From Roseibium alexandrii DFL-11 (lineage in GTDB: Bacteria; Pseudomonadota; Alphaproteobacteria; Rhizobiales; Stappiaceae): DNA of 64,000 bases. Positions 33,864 through 43,752 of this stretch are shown here, piece after piece. Within the stretch, counting starts at the first letter, position 1. Every line of letters begins with the position of its first letter. Under the pieces are notes generated by a model that saw only the letters and a list, made by a program, of their open reading frames with translations, had not been told where the DNA came from and searched no databases. The DNA lies in assembly GCF_000158095.2 (NCBI RefSeq), contig NZ_CM011002.1, forward strand, positions 186,001-250,000. Reading direction: 5' to 3'. The position numbers were made by a program, and so were the translations under genes.

Positions 33864-34943
33864 ATGGCTGACGAAACCGACGACTCAGAAAAGACTGAGG
33901 ACCCCACGCAGAAACGTCTCAAAGACGCGCATGACAAAGGGGACGTTCCGAAATCGCAAGAAGTCAGCACCTGGTTCACGCTTGCAGGTGCGACCCTGAT
34001 GATTGCCATTATGGCGCCGGGGGCGGCTGCGTCGCTCGGAAACTTGCTAAAGGGGTACATTGAACACGCCCATCAGATTCCGGTTGACGGCTATGCCCTC
34101 AAGGCCCTTTGGCGGGATACCGGTCAATCGGTGGCGCTGATCGTTGGTTTGCCGTTGCTGGCTCTGGTGGTCATGGCGGTGTTTGGCAACTTGATCCAGC
34201 ATCAACCCCTGCTGACAGCCGAAACCATCAAGCCCAAACTTTCCAAGGTTTCACCGCTTTCCGGTTTCAAGCGCCTGTTTTCCTCGGAAAGCCTGGTGAA
34301 CTTCGCCAAGGGGATGGTGAAGATCCTGGTTGTCGGCGCGGTTATGGTCGCCGTGTTGTGGCCGCACAGGGACGAAGCTGAAATCATGATCTTCGCGGAT
34401 GAGATGATCATTCTCGAAGAGGCCCGCATTTTGATACTTCAGGTTTTGGCTGCAATCCTTGCTGTCATGACAGTCGTTGCCGCTGCGGATTTCGTCTACC
34501 AAAAAAACAAATGGTTCAACAAGCAAAAGATGAGCCTCAAAGAGGTCAAGGAAGAATTCAAGCAGACAGAAGGTGATCCGCACGTTAAAGGCAAGATCCG
34601 GCAATTGCGCATGGAGCGGTCACGCAAACGCATGATGTCTGCGGTGCCGGCAGCGACGGTCGTCGTCACCAACCCGACGCACTATGCCGTCGCCCTGCAA
34701 TATGAAGAGGGCATGGGCGCGCCTCTCTGTGTTGCCAAGGGGACGGATGCTCTCGCCCTGCGTATCCGGGACGTGGCCAAGGAACATGAGGTTCCGGTCA
34801 TCGAGAACCCGCCGCTCGCCCGCGCGCTTTATGCCAGCGTTGAGATCGAACAGGAAGTGCCGGAAGAACACTTCAAGGCGGTGGCCGAGGTCATCGGCTT
34901 TGTCTTCAGAATGCGCAAACGGGCCGCCTGGCGGGCCAATTGA
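33864..34943 (+). CDS. flhB: Flagellar export switch protein FlhB
   Basis: 359 aa. The N-terminus (ETDDSEKTEDPTQKRLKDAHDKGDVPKSQEV) is the FlhB start, followed by four membrane helices. The cytoplasmic domain begins KMSLKEVKEEFKQTEGDPHVK and contains the self-cleaving NPTH with Asn270. Autocleavage switches export from rod-hook to filament substrates. It is followed 151 bases later by cckA. Confidence 0.97.
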   Translation: MADETDDSEKTEDPTQKRLKDAHDKGDVPKSQEVSTWFTLAGATLMIAIMAPGAAASLGNLLKGYIEHAHQIPVDGYALKALWRDTGQSVALIVGLPLLALVVMAVFGNLIQHQPLLTAETIKPKLSKVSPLSGFKRLFSSESLVNFAKGMVKILVVGAVMVAVLWPHRDEAEIMIFADEMIILEEARILILQVLAAILAVMTVVAAADFVYQKNKWFNKQKMSLKEVKEEFKQTEGDPHVKGKIRQLRMERSRKRMMSAVPAATVVVTNPTHYAVALQYEEGMGAPLCVAKGTDALALRIRDVAKEHEVPVIENPPLARALYASVEIEQEVPEEHFKAVAEVIGFVFRMRKRAAWRAN

Positions 34944-35094
34944 TTACAGTAAAAAGTAACGATATCGCAGGGAATGCGGATTAACGGGTGAATTTCAACA
35001 GGACTGAGCGCTTGCTCTGTTGAAATTACCGGCCAACAACAGAATGCTGAAATTCGGCCTAAACAAAGCGAATCGGGCCGAGGAGACGGATTGT

Positions 35095-37644
35095 ATGAGT
35101 GACCTTGACGGAGCGCCAGGCGGGCCGATGATCAATCGGCCGGAGCGATCCGGAAACATAGGGTTGTTGATCGGGCTCGCGCTTGTGCTTGCCGGGGCCG
35201 CGGCTGCCTTTGCGGTCATGGACCGGGCTGTTGCACAGCCGTTCATTCTCGCTTTGCTTGGAATTCTTGCTGTCGTTGGCGTTTTCTGTTTGTTTGCTGG
35301 TGCGATCGGTTTCCTTCGCCTTTCCGCAAGGCCAGGTGAGGCCAATCCGCTTGCCTCTGCATTTGTCGATACGCTGGAAGACGGTGCGCTCATAACCGAC
35401 ATCGATGGCCGTCTGGTCTACGCCAACAAGGCTTACGCTGAGCTAACTGGCGCGGAAACGGCTGCCGATATCCGCGTCGTCGAACGCGTGTTTTCCTCCG
35501 ATCCAGACGCGACCGACGCCATTTTCCGCTTGTCTCAAGCGATGCGCGATGGCCGCAAAGCGCAGGAAGAAATCCGCATGCCGTTCCCGCTCGGCCGGGC
35601 GGAAGGAAAAGCGCGCTGGTACCGCGTTTCTGTGCGGCCGCTCCAGGTATCTGGCAACGCGTCCGGCAAGGTCATGGCGGTCTGGCAGTTATCAGACATC
35701 ACCCGAGACCGGGCTGAGCAGGAAAATTCCTTCCAGGAACTTCAGCGCGTCATCAATTTCCTCGATCATGCGCCGGCAGGGTTTCTGTCGTCAGACGCTC
35801 AGGGACGGATCGTATACCTCAACGCGACCCTCGCCGATTGGCTTGGGTATGATTTGGCACAGTTTGACGCTGGGGATCTCGGCCTTTCCGATATTGTCCG
35901 GGGTGATGGCACCGAACTGATCCGCTCCGTGAAGGGGCAGGCCGGTGAGGTCAAGAGCGAGACCTTTGATCTAGATTTCGTCACCCGCAACGGGCTTGGG
36001 CTTCCTGTTCGCTTGTTGCACAGGGTTCCATTCGGCGAGAACGGCACACAAGGCGACAGCCGCACACTGGTCTTGAACCGGTCGCGGGGCGAAGAAGCCT
36101 CCGAAGCGCTGCGCGCAGCGGAAGTGCGTTTCGCCCGCTTCTTCAACAATACGCCGATCGCAATCGCATCCCTCGACAAGGAAGGCCGTGTGCTGCGCAC
36201 AAACGCGCCATTCCTTAAGTTGTTTGGTGCCGTAGACACCGATGATCAGGCGCCGAAACTTGAAGCCTATGTCGCTGATAACGGTCAGGAAGATCTCCGC
36301 AAGGCCTTGAGCGCAGCAGCGAACGGGATCAGCGAAATCGCGCCGATCGATATTCCGCTGGTCGAAGGCAATGACCCGCGCTCGGCAACCTTCTACGTCT
36401 CCGCGGTTCAGGAAGGCGAGGGAGATGGTGAGGCCGCCATTGTTTATGCGCTGGAAACGACCCAGCAGCGCGCCCTTGAGGCTCAGTTTGCGCAAAGCCA
36501 GAAGATGCAGGCCATCGGCCAGCTGGCCGGCGGTGTTGCGCACGACTTCAACAACGTTCTGACCGCGATCATCGGCTTTTCCGATCTGCTTCTGGCAAGC
36601 CATCGCCCGACCGATCCGTCCTTCCAGGACATCATGAACATCAAGCAGAACGCCAACCGCGCCGCCGGACTTGTGCGGCAGCTGTTGGCGTTCTCGCGCC
36701 GTCAAACCCTACGTCCGCAACAGCTTGAACTGAATGACGTTCTCGCCGATCTGTCGATCCTGCTTGACCGGTTGCTTGGCGAGAAAGTGGACCTGAAGGT
36801 TATTCACGGGCGGGATCTGTGGCCGGTCATGGCCGATCTCAACCAGCTGGAGCAGGTGATCGTCAACCTGGCAGTGAATGCCGGGGACGCGATGCCGGAC
36901 GGCGGCCGTTTGACGATTTCCACGCGCAACGTCTCAGAATCTGAATCGACCCAGTTTGAAAACACCCGTGGCATGCCGCCGGGCGAATACATGCTGGTCG
37001 AGGTGGAAGATACAGGCCACGGTATTCCACCCGATGTGATGGAGAAGATCTTCGATCCGTTCTTCTCCACAAAGGAAGTCGGTAAAGGCACAGGGCTCGG
37101 TCTCTCGACCGTTTACGGTATCGTCAAACAGACCGGCGGTTTCATTTTCTGCACCTCGGAAATTGACGAGGGCACAACGTTCCGCCTGTTCTTGCCGCGC
37201 TATATCCCGGCCGTTGTCGATGAGCCGAAAGCGGTGGCCAAGGAGCCTGAAAAGGAAAAAGTCGCCGATCTTACCGGGTCCGCTTCGATCCTGCTGGTGG
37301 AAGATGAAGAGGCCGTGCGCGCCTTTGCCGCCCGGGCGCTCGCGTCGCGCGGTTACACAGTCTACGAGGCCGGCACCGGCATGGAAGCCTTAGAGGTGAT
37401 GGAAGAGACCGGCGGTGAGGTCGACCTTGTGGTATCCGATGTGGTCATGCCAGAAATGGACGGTCCATCGTTGCTGGTCGAGCTGCGCAAGACACGGCCG
37501 GATTTGAAGATCATTTTCGTGTCCGGTTATGCGGAAGACGCGTTTGAGGAAAATCTGCCGGCCAATGAGAAGTTCTTCTTCCTACCCAAGCCGTTTACGC
37601 TCAAACAGCTCGCAACGACCGTGAAGGATGTGCTGGACGGCTAG
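35095..37644 (+). CDS. cckA: Hybrid sensor histidine kinase CckA
   Basis: 849 aa from the ATG at 35095, which has GAGGAG upstream; the frame extends to 35020. Two N-terminal membrane helices (about 25-75) are followed by PAS-like domains ([66 protein letters not shown]). The HisKA motif [17 protein letters not shown] has His483, the ATPase domain shows [14 protein letters not shown] and [11 protein letters not shown], and the receiver has Asp782 in [11 protein letters not shown]. CckA phosphorylates or drains ChpT and thereby controls CtrA and CpdR. Its position behind flhB is conserved in many alphaproteobacteria. Confidence 0.93.
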   Translation: MSDLDGAPGGPMINRPERSGNIGLLIGLALVLAGAAAAFAVMDRAVAQPFILALLGILAVVGVFCLFAGAIGFLRLSARPGEANPLASAFVDTLEDGALITDIDGRLVYANKAYAELTGAETAADIRVVERVFSSDPDATDAIFRLSQAMRDGRKAQEEIRMPFPLGRAEGKARWYRVSVRPLQVSGNASGKVMAVWQLSDITRDRAEQENSFQELQRVINFLDHAPAGFLSSDAQGRIVYLNATLADWLGYDLAQFDAGDLGLSDIVRGDGTELIRSVKGQAGEVKSETFDLDFVTRNGLGLPVRLLHRVPFGENGTQGDSRTLVLNRSRGEEASEALRAAEVRFARFFNNTPIAIASLDKEGRVLRTNAPFLKLFGAVDTDDQAPKLEAYVADNGQEDLRKALSAAANGISEIAPIDIPLVEGNDPRSATFYVSAVQEGEGDGEAAIVYALETTQQRALEAQFAQSQKMQAIGQLAGGVAHDFNNVLTAIIGFSDLLLASHRPTDPSFQDIMNIKQNANRAAGLVRQLLAFSRRQTLRPQQLELNDVLADLSILLDRLLGEKVDLKVIHGRDLWPVMADLNQLEQVIVNLAVNAGDAMPDGGRLTISTRNVSESESTQFENTRGMPPGEYMLVEVEDTGHGIPPDVMEKIFDPFFSTKEVGKGTGLGLSTVYGIVKQTGGFIFCTSEIDEGTTFRLFLPRYIPAVVDEPKAVAKEPEKEKVADLTGSASILLVEDEEAVRAFAARALASRGYTVYEAGTGMEALEVMEETGGEVDLVVSDVVMPEMDGPSLLVELRKTRPDLKIIFVSGYAEDAFEENLPANEKFFFLPKPFTLKQLATTVKDVLDG

Positions 37645-37698
37645 TCATGGCCGAGGAAACTGCGCTAGGTATGCCCTGTGCAGATAAAGGAGCAGCCC

Positions 37699-38037
37699 GT
37701 GGACCTTCCTGATTTCATCAAGTCTTTCCCCGCTTTGGACGTGCCGTTTCCGGAGGATGTTGTCTCTTCCCACTCGGTCCAGTCGGACCGGGGATTGGTG
37801 GTTTTCTTCGATTTCAAAAAGGACATGGTCCTGCCGCCCCATTCCCATTTGGCGCAGTGGGGAACAGTGCTGTCCGGCGAGATCGAGTTCACCATCGGCG
37901 GTGAGACCCGGACCATGGGCCCCGGTGCGATCTACAACATTCCGGCAAATGTCGAGCATGGCGCTGTCATCAAGGCTGGCACCAAGGTGATTGATGTCTT
38001 TGAGGAGCCGTACCGGTATCCCTTGCGGGCGGAGTGA
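37699..38037 (+). CDS. Small single-domain cupin protein
   Basis: 112 aa from the GTG at 37699, chosen because AAAGGAG lies 6 bases upstream; a GTG at 37678 is possible. The cupin motifs are LPPHSHLAQWGTVLSGEIEF (two His for metal binding) and YNIPANVEHGAVIKAGTKVIDVFEEPYR (third His). No substrate can be inferred. It lies 54 bases after cckA but may have its own promoter. Confidence 0.82.
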   Translation: MDLPDFIKSFPALDVPFPEDVVSSHSVQSDRGLVVFFDFKKDMVLPPHSHLAQWGTVLSGEIEFTIGGETRTMGPGAIYNIPANVEHGAVIKAGTKVIDVFEEPYRYPLRAE

Positions 38038-38044
38038 CGCGCAC

Positions 38045-38590
38045 TCACCATCCAACGTATCTGAAATAGATGACGTAGAAACTGAGCCATAAGCTGAGTG
38101 AAGTGAAGAGTTTTTGCCGACTTGACAAACGTTCGCCGATGCAGCGGCTTGCTGCGCAAGCGACTAGAGACAGCGCAACGAACCTTGGCAAGCGAACAAG
38201 CGGCGTGAGACTGGCAAAAAGGAATGGATTGATCCCGGTGTTTCCAGCTTCCGCTGCAAAGATCTTGTAGGGAACGCCGGTAAAGGCGCCCCGCAACATT
38301 CCGATATAGATACCTTCTGATAGAAGCCTGCGGACTGTCTCAAAAGTTGCCTCTGATATGCCGGGCACGACCAGCAGAAGATGCATTGTGGCTTCAGGCT
38401 CGGCATAGGCCAGGTGCCAGACCAAAGTGCCTCCGGCCGTCGCGCCGAGAGCAGCAAAAAGCGCCGCCATTAAGGCGGCTTTGAGAGACTTCATCGCCAA
38501 GCACGTCAAGAGCACATCGGGCACGATGAAAAACACTGTTGCCTCGGCCACCCCCCACAAAAAGGCGGCTGCTCTACTCCCAAGGTGCAA
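38045..38590 (-). CDS. VTT/DedA-like small membrane protein
   Basis: 181 aa with about four to five hydrophobic segments. The pattern RGAFTGVPYKIFAAEAGNTGINPFLFASL followed by RLPRFV resembles the VTT (SNARE-associated, DedA/YqaA) core in which TPxPYK-xxxxAAG is followed by an R-x-x-RF segment; the N-terminal EATVFFIVPDVLLT also fits. DedA-superfamily proteins are linked to lipid scrambling. It overlaps the acyltransferase gene by 17 bases and is last in a four-gene lipid operon. The call rests on motif resemblance. Confidence 0.6.
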   Translation of the reverse strand: MHLGSRAAAFLWGVAEATVFFIVPDVLLTCLAMKSLKAALMAALFAALGATAGGTLVWHLAYAEPEATMHLLLVVPGISEATFETVRRLLSEGIYIGMLRGAFTGVPYKIFAAEAGNTGINPFLFASLTPLVRLPRFVALSLVACAASRCIGERLSSRQKLFTSLSLWLSFYVIYFRYVGW

Positions 38591-39206
38591 AGGTTTTTTC
38601 CGACGAGAGTTCGTTAAACCGGTCTTGCAGGGTGTTCATGAACTGAGTCCGGTCGCCCGCCCAAGTGATTGGTTTGCCGACAAAAATATCGCAAAAAAAC
38701 GGCACCAGTAAAAACGAACCTTTTGGCAGCGCCTTGCCGAGGCCGTGGGTGAACACTGGAACGACAGGGGCGCCGGGCGTGTGTTCGGCAAGATAGGAAA
38801 TGCCCTTCTTCAGGCCGGTCATTTCTTCCGGCTCGCCTCGGGAGCCCTCCGGAAACAGGATCAGCACTTGGCCTTTGTGCAGCGCCTGGTAACAGCCTTC
38901 CAGCGGATCAGAGGTCCGGTCCTCGCGTTTACGTTCGACCGGGATAATGCCGAGCACATGTTCTGAGAACCAAGCCTTCCAGGGCGAGGAAAAGAAGTAG
39001 TCGGCGGCGGCGACCGGTTTGATGTCCTTAAGCTTTGACAGCGGCATCAAGGCCATCAGCACCATCGTGTCGAGATGGCTGTTGTGGTTGGCGACGATGA
39101 TTGCGGGCCCTTCAAAGGGCAGCAGGTCTTTGCGCCTGACATTCAGCCCGAGCAGAAACAGCACTGCAATCTTGACGAAAATGTAAAAGACCTTCTGCAG
39201 CATCAT
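38574..39206 (-). CDS. PlsC-like lysophospholipid acyltransferase
   Basis: 210 aa. The catalytic motif NHNSHLD (His41, Asp46) and the substrate motif FPEGSR (118-123) define the glycerophosphate acyltransferase family; VERKREDR at 90-97 fits block II. One N-terminal hydrophobic segment anchors it to the inner membrane. It adds an acyl chain to a lysolipid. Being downstream of ynbA-ynbB-like genes suggests a dedicated lipid route rather than the general PlsC of the cell. Confidence 0.88.
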   Translation of the reverse strand: MMLQKVFYIFVKIAVLFLLGLNVRRKDLLPFEGPAIIVANHNSHLDTMVLMALMPLSKLKDIKPVAAADYFFSSPWKAWFSEHVLGIIPVERKREDRTSDPLEGCYQALHKGQVLILFPEGSRGEPEEMTGLKKGISYLAEHTPGAPVVPVFTHGLGKALPKGSFLLVPFFCDIFVGKPITWAGDRTQFMNTLQDRFNELSSEKTFAPWE

Positions 39207-39212
39207 CCCGGC

Positions 39213-40139
39213 CTAGTAATAAAAATAGCGGGTGAAGTGGAAGAACAGCGGGGCGGTGAAGGTCAGGCTGTCGATCCGGTCGAGAATGCCGCCATGGCCG
39301 GGAATGAGGCTTCCGGTGTCCTTGACGCCGAGATCGCGCTTGAGCGCGGAGACAGTGACATCGCCGATGAACCCGGCAACCGGGATCAAGAGCCCGGCTG
39401 CTGCTGCATGTGCCAGGCTGAAAGGCGTCACCAAAGGCGCCGTCACAATGGCGAGCACAAAGGTCGTGCCGACACCACCCAGGAACCCTTCCCAGGTCTT
39501 GTTCGGGCTGACGCCCGGAATGATTTTCCGCCGTCCGAACAATTTTCCCCATGTGTATTGGGCAACGTCATTGAACTGGGTCAGGAACACCAGGAACAGC
39601 AGCAAGCCTGCACCGCCCGCCGAGTTGTTTTCGATCGTCGGCAGGATCAGAAGGAAGGCCGCGTGGGAGATTGAAAACACGCAGAGCATCAGGCCCCAGT
39701 TGAGCGTGCCGACGGACTTCAGAAATCCTTCGGTCTGCTGGGAAAGCAGACTGGCAAAGGGCAGAAACAGGAACATGTAGACCGGGATGAACACGGCAAA
39801 CATGCCGTAGTAACTGTCATAGACCCAGAAATACTGGACCGGGATCGACAGATACGCCCAGAACAGCACGCGCCGGTCTGCGCGCCGGGTCGGGATCATC
39901 GAGAAATACTCTTTCAGCGCCAGGAAACTGATCAGAGCGAACACGATGATCGAAATCGTGTTTGAAACAAGGAAGGCGACTGTGAAGATCGCCACCATCA
40001 CCCACCAGCTTTGGGTGCGCTGAACGAGTTCTGAAAGGTTTTTCTCTGAGCGTTTGGAGAGGATGTAAACGATCAAGCTTGCGGCGGTTAGAAGCCCCCA
40101 GATGCCGATCAGGGCCCAGTGGATGGCTTGCAGGGTCAT
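39213..40139 (-). CDS. ynbB: YnbB-like phosphatidate cytidylyltransferase (CdsA paralogue)
   Basis: 308 aa from the ATG at 40139; the frame is open to 40271 without homology. Multi-pass membrane protein with the CdsA signature near the C-terminus: SPNKTWEGFLGG and KRDLGVKDTGSLIPGHGGILDRIDSLTFTAP. The ending PLFFHFTRYFYY and the segment NDVAQYTWGKLFGRRK resemble E. coli YnbB more than CdsA. It would make CDP-diacylglycerol from phosphatidate and CTP. It overlaps the ynbA-like gene by 4 bases and is 6 bases from the acyltransferase gene. Confidence 0.88.
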   Translation of the reverse strand: MTLQAIHWALIGIWGLLTAASLIVYILSKRSEKNLSELVQRTQSWWVMVAIFTVAFLVSNTISIIVFALISFLALKEYFSMIPTRRADRRVLFWAYLSIPVQYFWVYDSYYGMFAVFIPVYMFLFLPFASLLSQQTEGFLKSVGTLNWGLMLCVFSISHAAFLLILPTIENNSAGGAGLLLFLVFLTQFNDVAQYTWGKLFGRRKIIPGVSPNKTWEGFLGGVGTTFVLAIVTAPLVTPFSLAHAAAAGLLIPVAGFIGDVTVSALKRDLGVKDTGSLIPGHGGILDRIDSLTFTAPLFFHFTRYFYY

Positions 40140-40747
40140 TGCGTCTCCAGTTCTCTGAGGGCGTTCTTCGCGCGGTTCCAGATTGTGACGGCGGATAGAA
40201 GAACGCCAAGACCCATCAGGATCACGATAAACGGTTCGGAGGTCAGCCCAAAGGCCACGAGAACACCACACAGGCCGAAAAGGGCGGCTCGGTCGCTCTT
40301 GCCGAACGGTCCGTCATACCGGCGGCTTGCCCCGATTTGGACGGCAATGACACCTGTCATCTCACCGATGATCGCCAGGACCACCAATCCGACAACCAGT
40401 TCGCCCGGAAAAAACGGCAGCGCGGCGAAGGGCAGATAAAGAGCTGCATCGGACAGGACATCGCCGAGTTCATTCAGGATCGCGCCGAGATCCGATTTCT
40501 GGTCATGTTCGCGGGCGAGCATGCCGTCTATGGCATTCAACCCCATCCGGACAAATAGGATTACTGGCAACAGAATGAACGGCCAAAAGGCGCCTGGAAA
40601 TATCAAGAGTGCCAAACCTTCTGCGATCGACAACGCGAGGGCCACCAGCGTTACCTGGTTTGCCGTCACGCCAGCCGAGGCAAGATTTTTACAGATTGGA
40701 CGCAGGAGATCCTGAAACCGGGACTTGAGCTGATAAATGGTGGGCAT
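40136..40747 (-). CDS. ynbA: YnbA-like CDP-alcohol phosphatidyltransferase
   Basis: 203 aa from the ATG at 40747 (MPTIYQLKSRFQDLLRP). The family motif is changed: N71-x2-D74-G75-x2-A78-R79-x8-G88-x3-N92-x3-D96, so the first and third of the four standard Asp residues are Asn. As I recall E. coli YnbA, it has the same RMxLNAxDGMLARE and LGAILNExGDVxSD, so this is a subfamily trait. It probably joins a CDP-lipid to an unknown alcohol. First gene of the operon. Confidence 0.87.
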   Translation of the reverse strand: MPTIYQLKSRFQDLLRPICKNLASAGVTANQVTLVALALSIAEGLALLIFPGAFWPFILLPVILFVRMGLNAIDGMLAREHDQKSDLGAILNELGDVLSDAALYLPFAALPFFPGELVVGLVVLAIIGEMTGVIAVQIGASRRYDGPFGKSDRAALFGLCGVLVAFGLTSEPFIVILMGLGVLLSAVTIWNRAKNALRELETQ

Positions 40748-40944
40748 GATTATCCGGAAATAGAAACAATGCGGGGCGACTATAACCCCGGCAGGAGGCA
40801 ATGGCACGGCCTCACACAGTTCAATACCGACAAAGATCCTCCGCAAGTGTGTCTGCTAAAGCCTTTGGAATGGGGGGCGCTGGTTGTCGCACCTCGGCCA
40901 ACGCTGCATAGTGTAGCGACACAGCGCCTGCCTTTTGAGGATGC

Positions 40945-41961
40945 ATGTTTGAAAAAAAGTTCCTGGTGGTTTTCGTTGCCGTCCTTTTCCTGATCTTAAT
41001 CGGCAACGAAATCAGTCGCCATTTCTTTGCCTACACGTCCGATGCTTACATCACGTCGGATTATGCCAGCATGTCTCCGGCAGTTGCAGGAACGCTTGCC
41101 GAGCTGCATGTCACGAACGATACCGAAGTTCGTAAAGGCGATCCGCTTTTTACGTTGGATCAAACTCCTTACAAACTGGCAGCAGAATCGGCTGCGGCCA
41201 ATGTCGCCGTTTCCGAACAAGCGCTGCAGGTGGCCAAGGATGGCGTTGAGGAAGCCAAGACAAATGTAACTGCCACAAAAGCCATCCTGGATGATGCGGA
41301 GGCCACTCAACGCCGGCTCTCAACCTTGCAGGAGAGCGGTGTCGTGACCGAGCAGCGGCTTGATGACGCGACCCGGGACTTGGCGGAAGCGCAGGCAAAT
41401 TATGAACGCGCTCTTGCCGCGCGGACCGGGGCTCAGGATCAGTTGAAACAAAAAGCGGCTGAGTTGCGCCAGGCGACGGCTGAGAAGGCTGTTGCCGACT
41501 ACAATCTGGAACAAACGGTCGTCAGGGCCCCCTTCGACGGGCAGGTCGTTCCCTTCAATACAAAAACGGGCCAATACCTGGATGCCGGAGATGTCGTTCT
41601 GATTTTGGTGTCCCGGACAGGGTACCGGATCGTTGCCAACGTGCACGAGCAGCATGTTCAGTTCATAAAACCCGGCCAACCTGTCTATTACATGGTCTCC
41701 ACGGCGCCGTGGGTGTTTTTCGAGGGCTCCGTGCGCGGTATTTCAAAGGGAATTGCGCGCTCAACGCTTGAAACCCAGGCGCTGCCTTATGTGGATCCGG
41801 AAACCGATTGGATCCGCCTGTCTCAACGCTTTCCGGTAGAAATCAACTTGTCCGTCCATCCGGATGACAGACAGGCGTTCATGGGCGCGGATGCAAGGGT
41901 TTTGATTTTGAATACGGACCCGCCGCCGCCAACCGGATCATCTCACGGAAGCGGGCAATGA
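40945..41961 (+). CDS. HlyD/AaeA-type membrane fusion protein
   Basis: 338 aa. One N-terminal membrane helix (LVVFVAVLFLILIGNEI) is followed by the biotinyl-lipoyl half motifs (AYITSDYASMSPAVAGTLAELHVTNDTEVRKGDPLF and VVRAPFDGQVVPFNTKTGQYLDAGD), a coiled-coil hairpin at about 85-185, and a beta-barrel region. It links an inner-membrane pump to the outer membrane. It overlaps the FUSC-type gene by 4 bases, giving an AaeAB-like pair. Confidence 0.9.
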   Translation: MFEKKFLVVFVAVLFLILIGNEISRHFFAYTSDAYITSDYASMSPAVAGTLAELHVTNDTEVRKGDPLFTLDQTPYKLAAESAAANVAVSEQALQVAKDGVEEAKTNVTATKAILDDAEATQRRLSTLQESGVVTEQRLDDATRDLAEAQANYERALAARTGAQDQLKQKAAELRQATAEKAVADYNLEQTVVRAPFDGQVVPFNTKTGQYLDAGDVVLILVSRTGYRIVANVHEQHVQFIKPGQPVYYMVSTAPWVFFEGSVRGISKGIARSTLETQALPYVDPETDWIRLSQRFPVEINLSVHPDDRQAFMGADARVLILNTDPPPPTGSSHGSGQ

Positions 41962-42983
41962 CCGCGAACGAAGGTCTGCGGCTGCGCACTGCGCTGGCCT
42001 GTTGGTGCGCTGTTCTTCTGGCGTTGTTTCTCAACCTGGACAACCCGTGGTGGGCGGCGATCAGTGCGTTTATCGTTTCCGGGGCTGATCGAAAAACCGT
42101 TGTTTCCAAAGGGGCCCTTCGGGTTATCGGTACTGTCATCGGATGCGCTGCTGCGTTTTATGCAGCTACGTTTTTCGCGGGACAGTATCTGACACTGTCG
42201 GTTCTTATCATCGGCTCAATCGTATTCGGGATCTATAAACGCTATACGAGCCCATATTCCTATGCGTGGACGTTGGCTTGCGTCACCGGTACGCTGGTGT
42301 TGTTTGTATCTCTTCAAAATCCGGGCGAAACGCGGGCCTTCGCGATTGACCGGTGTCTGGAGATTTCCAGTGGCGTTCTGGCAGCCATGCTGGTCGAGTT
42401 ACTACTGAACCCAAGGCCGATTTCGGTGGAGCAAGATAAAACACCGGCAGATGCCGAGACGCGCCGCCATGCCATGGAGGCTGCAGTCTTTGCCGGCATT
42501 ATCATGGTGACGATCCTTGTGCTGGACCGGTATTTCGACCTGCCGTCCCCAATTCAAATCGCTGTCACCGCCACCGTGATGATACCACTTCAGATCGGAT
42601 ATGGGACGAAGAAAGCTTTTGACCGCTTGTCTGGTTGCCTTATCGGCGGCTCGACCGGGCTCGCGGTCGTTGTCTTCCTGCCGGCAAACCTCTTGGTTTG
42701 GTCATTGCTCCTGATCGCTGGGATTTTTGTATTTTCGCGCACCCATTTTTCCGGCCTAAGCAACGCTTATGTCGGAACCCAGGCTGTTTTGGCATATCTG
42801 ATGACGATGGTAACGGGCAGCGGCCCGCCGACAACCGTTGAACCTGTTCTGGATCGATTGGCGGGGATCTTTATCGGTGTGGTCATCCTGGTCATCGGAA
42901 ACCTGCTCGCTGCGGAACTTGGATTTGGCCGCTCTTCGCAAGGGGCATCAATTTCGGAAAAGAAGCCTACAGCGCCAGCATGA
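41958..42983 (+). CDS. FUSC/AaeB-like efflux permease, short form
   Basis: 341 aa with two sets of about five membrane helices (about 10-155 and 175-330). FUSC-like features are WWAAISAFIVSGADRKTVVSKGALRVIGTVIG and the repeat GYGTKKAFDRLSGCLIGGSTG. The large soluble domains of E. coli AaeB (655 aa) are missing; only a short linker joins the halves. It is likely to export aromatic acids or similar compounds with the fusion protein encoded just before it. It overlaps the convergent transporter gene by 17 bases. Confidence 0.82.
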   Translation: MTANEGLRLRTALACWCAVLLALFLNLDNPWWAAISAFIVSGADRKTVVSKGALRVIGTVIGCAAAFYAATFFAGQYLTLSVLIIGSIVFGIYKRYTSPYSYAWTLACVTGTLVLFVSLQNPGETRAFAIDRCLEISSGVLAAMLVELLLNPRPISVEQDKTPADAETRRHAMEAAVFAGIIMVTILVLDRYFDLPSPIQIAVTATVMIPLQIGYGTKKAFDRLSGCLIGGSTGLAVVVFLPANLLVWSLLLIAGIFVFSRTHFSGLSNAYVGTQAVLAYLMTMVTGSGPPTTVEPVLDRLAGIFIGVVILVIGNLLAAELGFGRSSQGASISEKKPTAPA

Positions 42984-43752
42984 TGCGGACGGGATTTGCC
43001 GGATCAAGAAGCAGTTTGACGGCCATTGCGATGCACGAGCACACCAGGAGCGGGCGGATGATCTTCGCGCCGTTCTTCATTGCGAGCTTGGATCCGGCCT
43101 GTGCGCCGAGAAACTGACCCACTCCCATGAGCAGGCCGATCTTCCAGAACACCACTCCGCTTACCATGAACACAAGAAACCCAGCAAGGTTCGAAGCGAA
43201 GTTGAGCACCTTCGTATGGGCCGTGGCTTTCAAGAGACCTGCGCCCATCAGGGCGACAAAGGCGAGCATGAAAAAGGAACCGGTGCCCGGGCCGAAAATG
43301 CCGTCGTAAAAACCGATCGTCGGTACAACGGTCGCGCCGAAGGCAAAGCCTGTCATCCGCGGCACCTGTTCGACTGCGCCGACATTGGGTTTCAGAGCGA
43401 AGTAGACCGCGATTACGATCAAAACGACTGGAAGGGCCGTTTGAAGCACGTCAGTTGGCAAAATGGTCGCCACGAGCGCACCGCAAACGGCGCCCGCCGC
43501 AGACAGGCCGGCCATGGGCAGGATGACTTTGTAATCGACAAGGCCCCGCCTGGAATAGGCAAGGGTGGCTGAGCCCGAGCCAAACAGCGCCTGCAGCTTG
43601 GCTGTTCCGAGCGTTTCCAGCGGGGGGAGCCCGGCCATGAGGAGGGCAGGGATGGCGATCAATCCGCCGCCGCCTGCAATGGAATCGATAAACCCGGCAA
43701 TGAAGGCGGCCACGAAAAGCAGCAGCAGAATATCAAACGCAACTTCGGCCAA
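42967..43752 (-). CDS. TauE/SafE (TSUP) family membrane transporter
   Basis: 261 aa, about eight membrane helices. FIAGFIDSIAGGGGLIAIPALLMAGLPPLETLGTAKLQALFGSGSATLAYSRRGLVDYK is the TSUP N-terminal repeat, and GFYDGIFGPGTGSFFMLAFVALMGAGLLKATAHTKVLNF the second. The family exports sulfite and organosulfonates among others; the substrate is not inferable here. Confidence 0.92.
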   Translation of the reverse strand: MAEVAFDILLLLFVAAFIAGFIDSIAGGGGLIAIPALLMAGLPPLETLGTAKLQALFGSGSATLAYSRRGLVDYKVILPMAGLSAAGAVCGALVATILPTDVLQTALPVVLIVIAVYFALKPNVGAVEQVPRMTGFAFGATVVPTIGFYDGIFGPGTGSFFMLAFVALMGAGLLKATAHTKVLNFASNLAGFLVFMVSGVVFWKIGLLMGVGQFLGAQAGSKLAMKNGAKIIRPLLVCSCIAMAVKLLLDPANPVRIMLAL

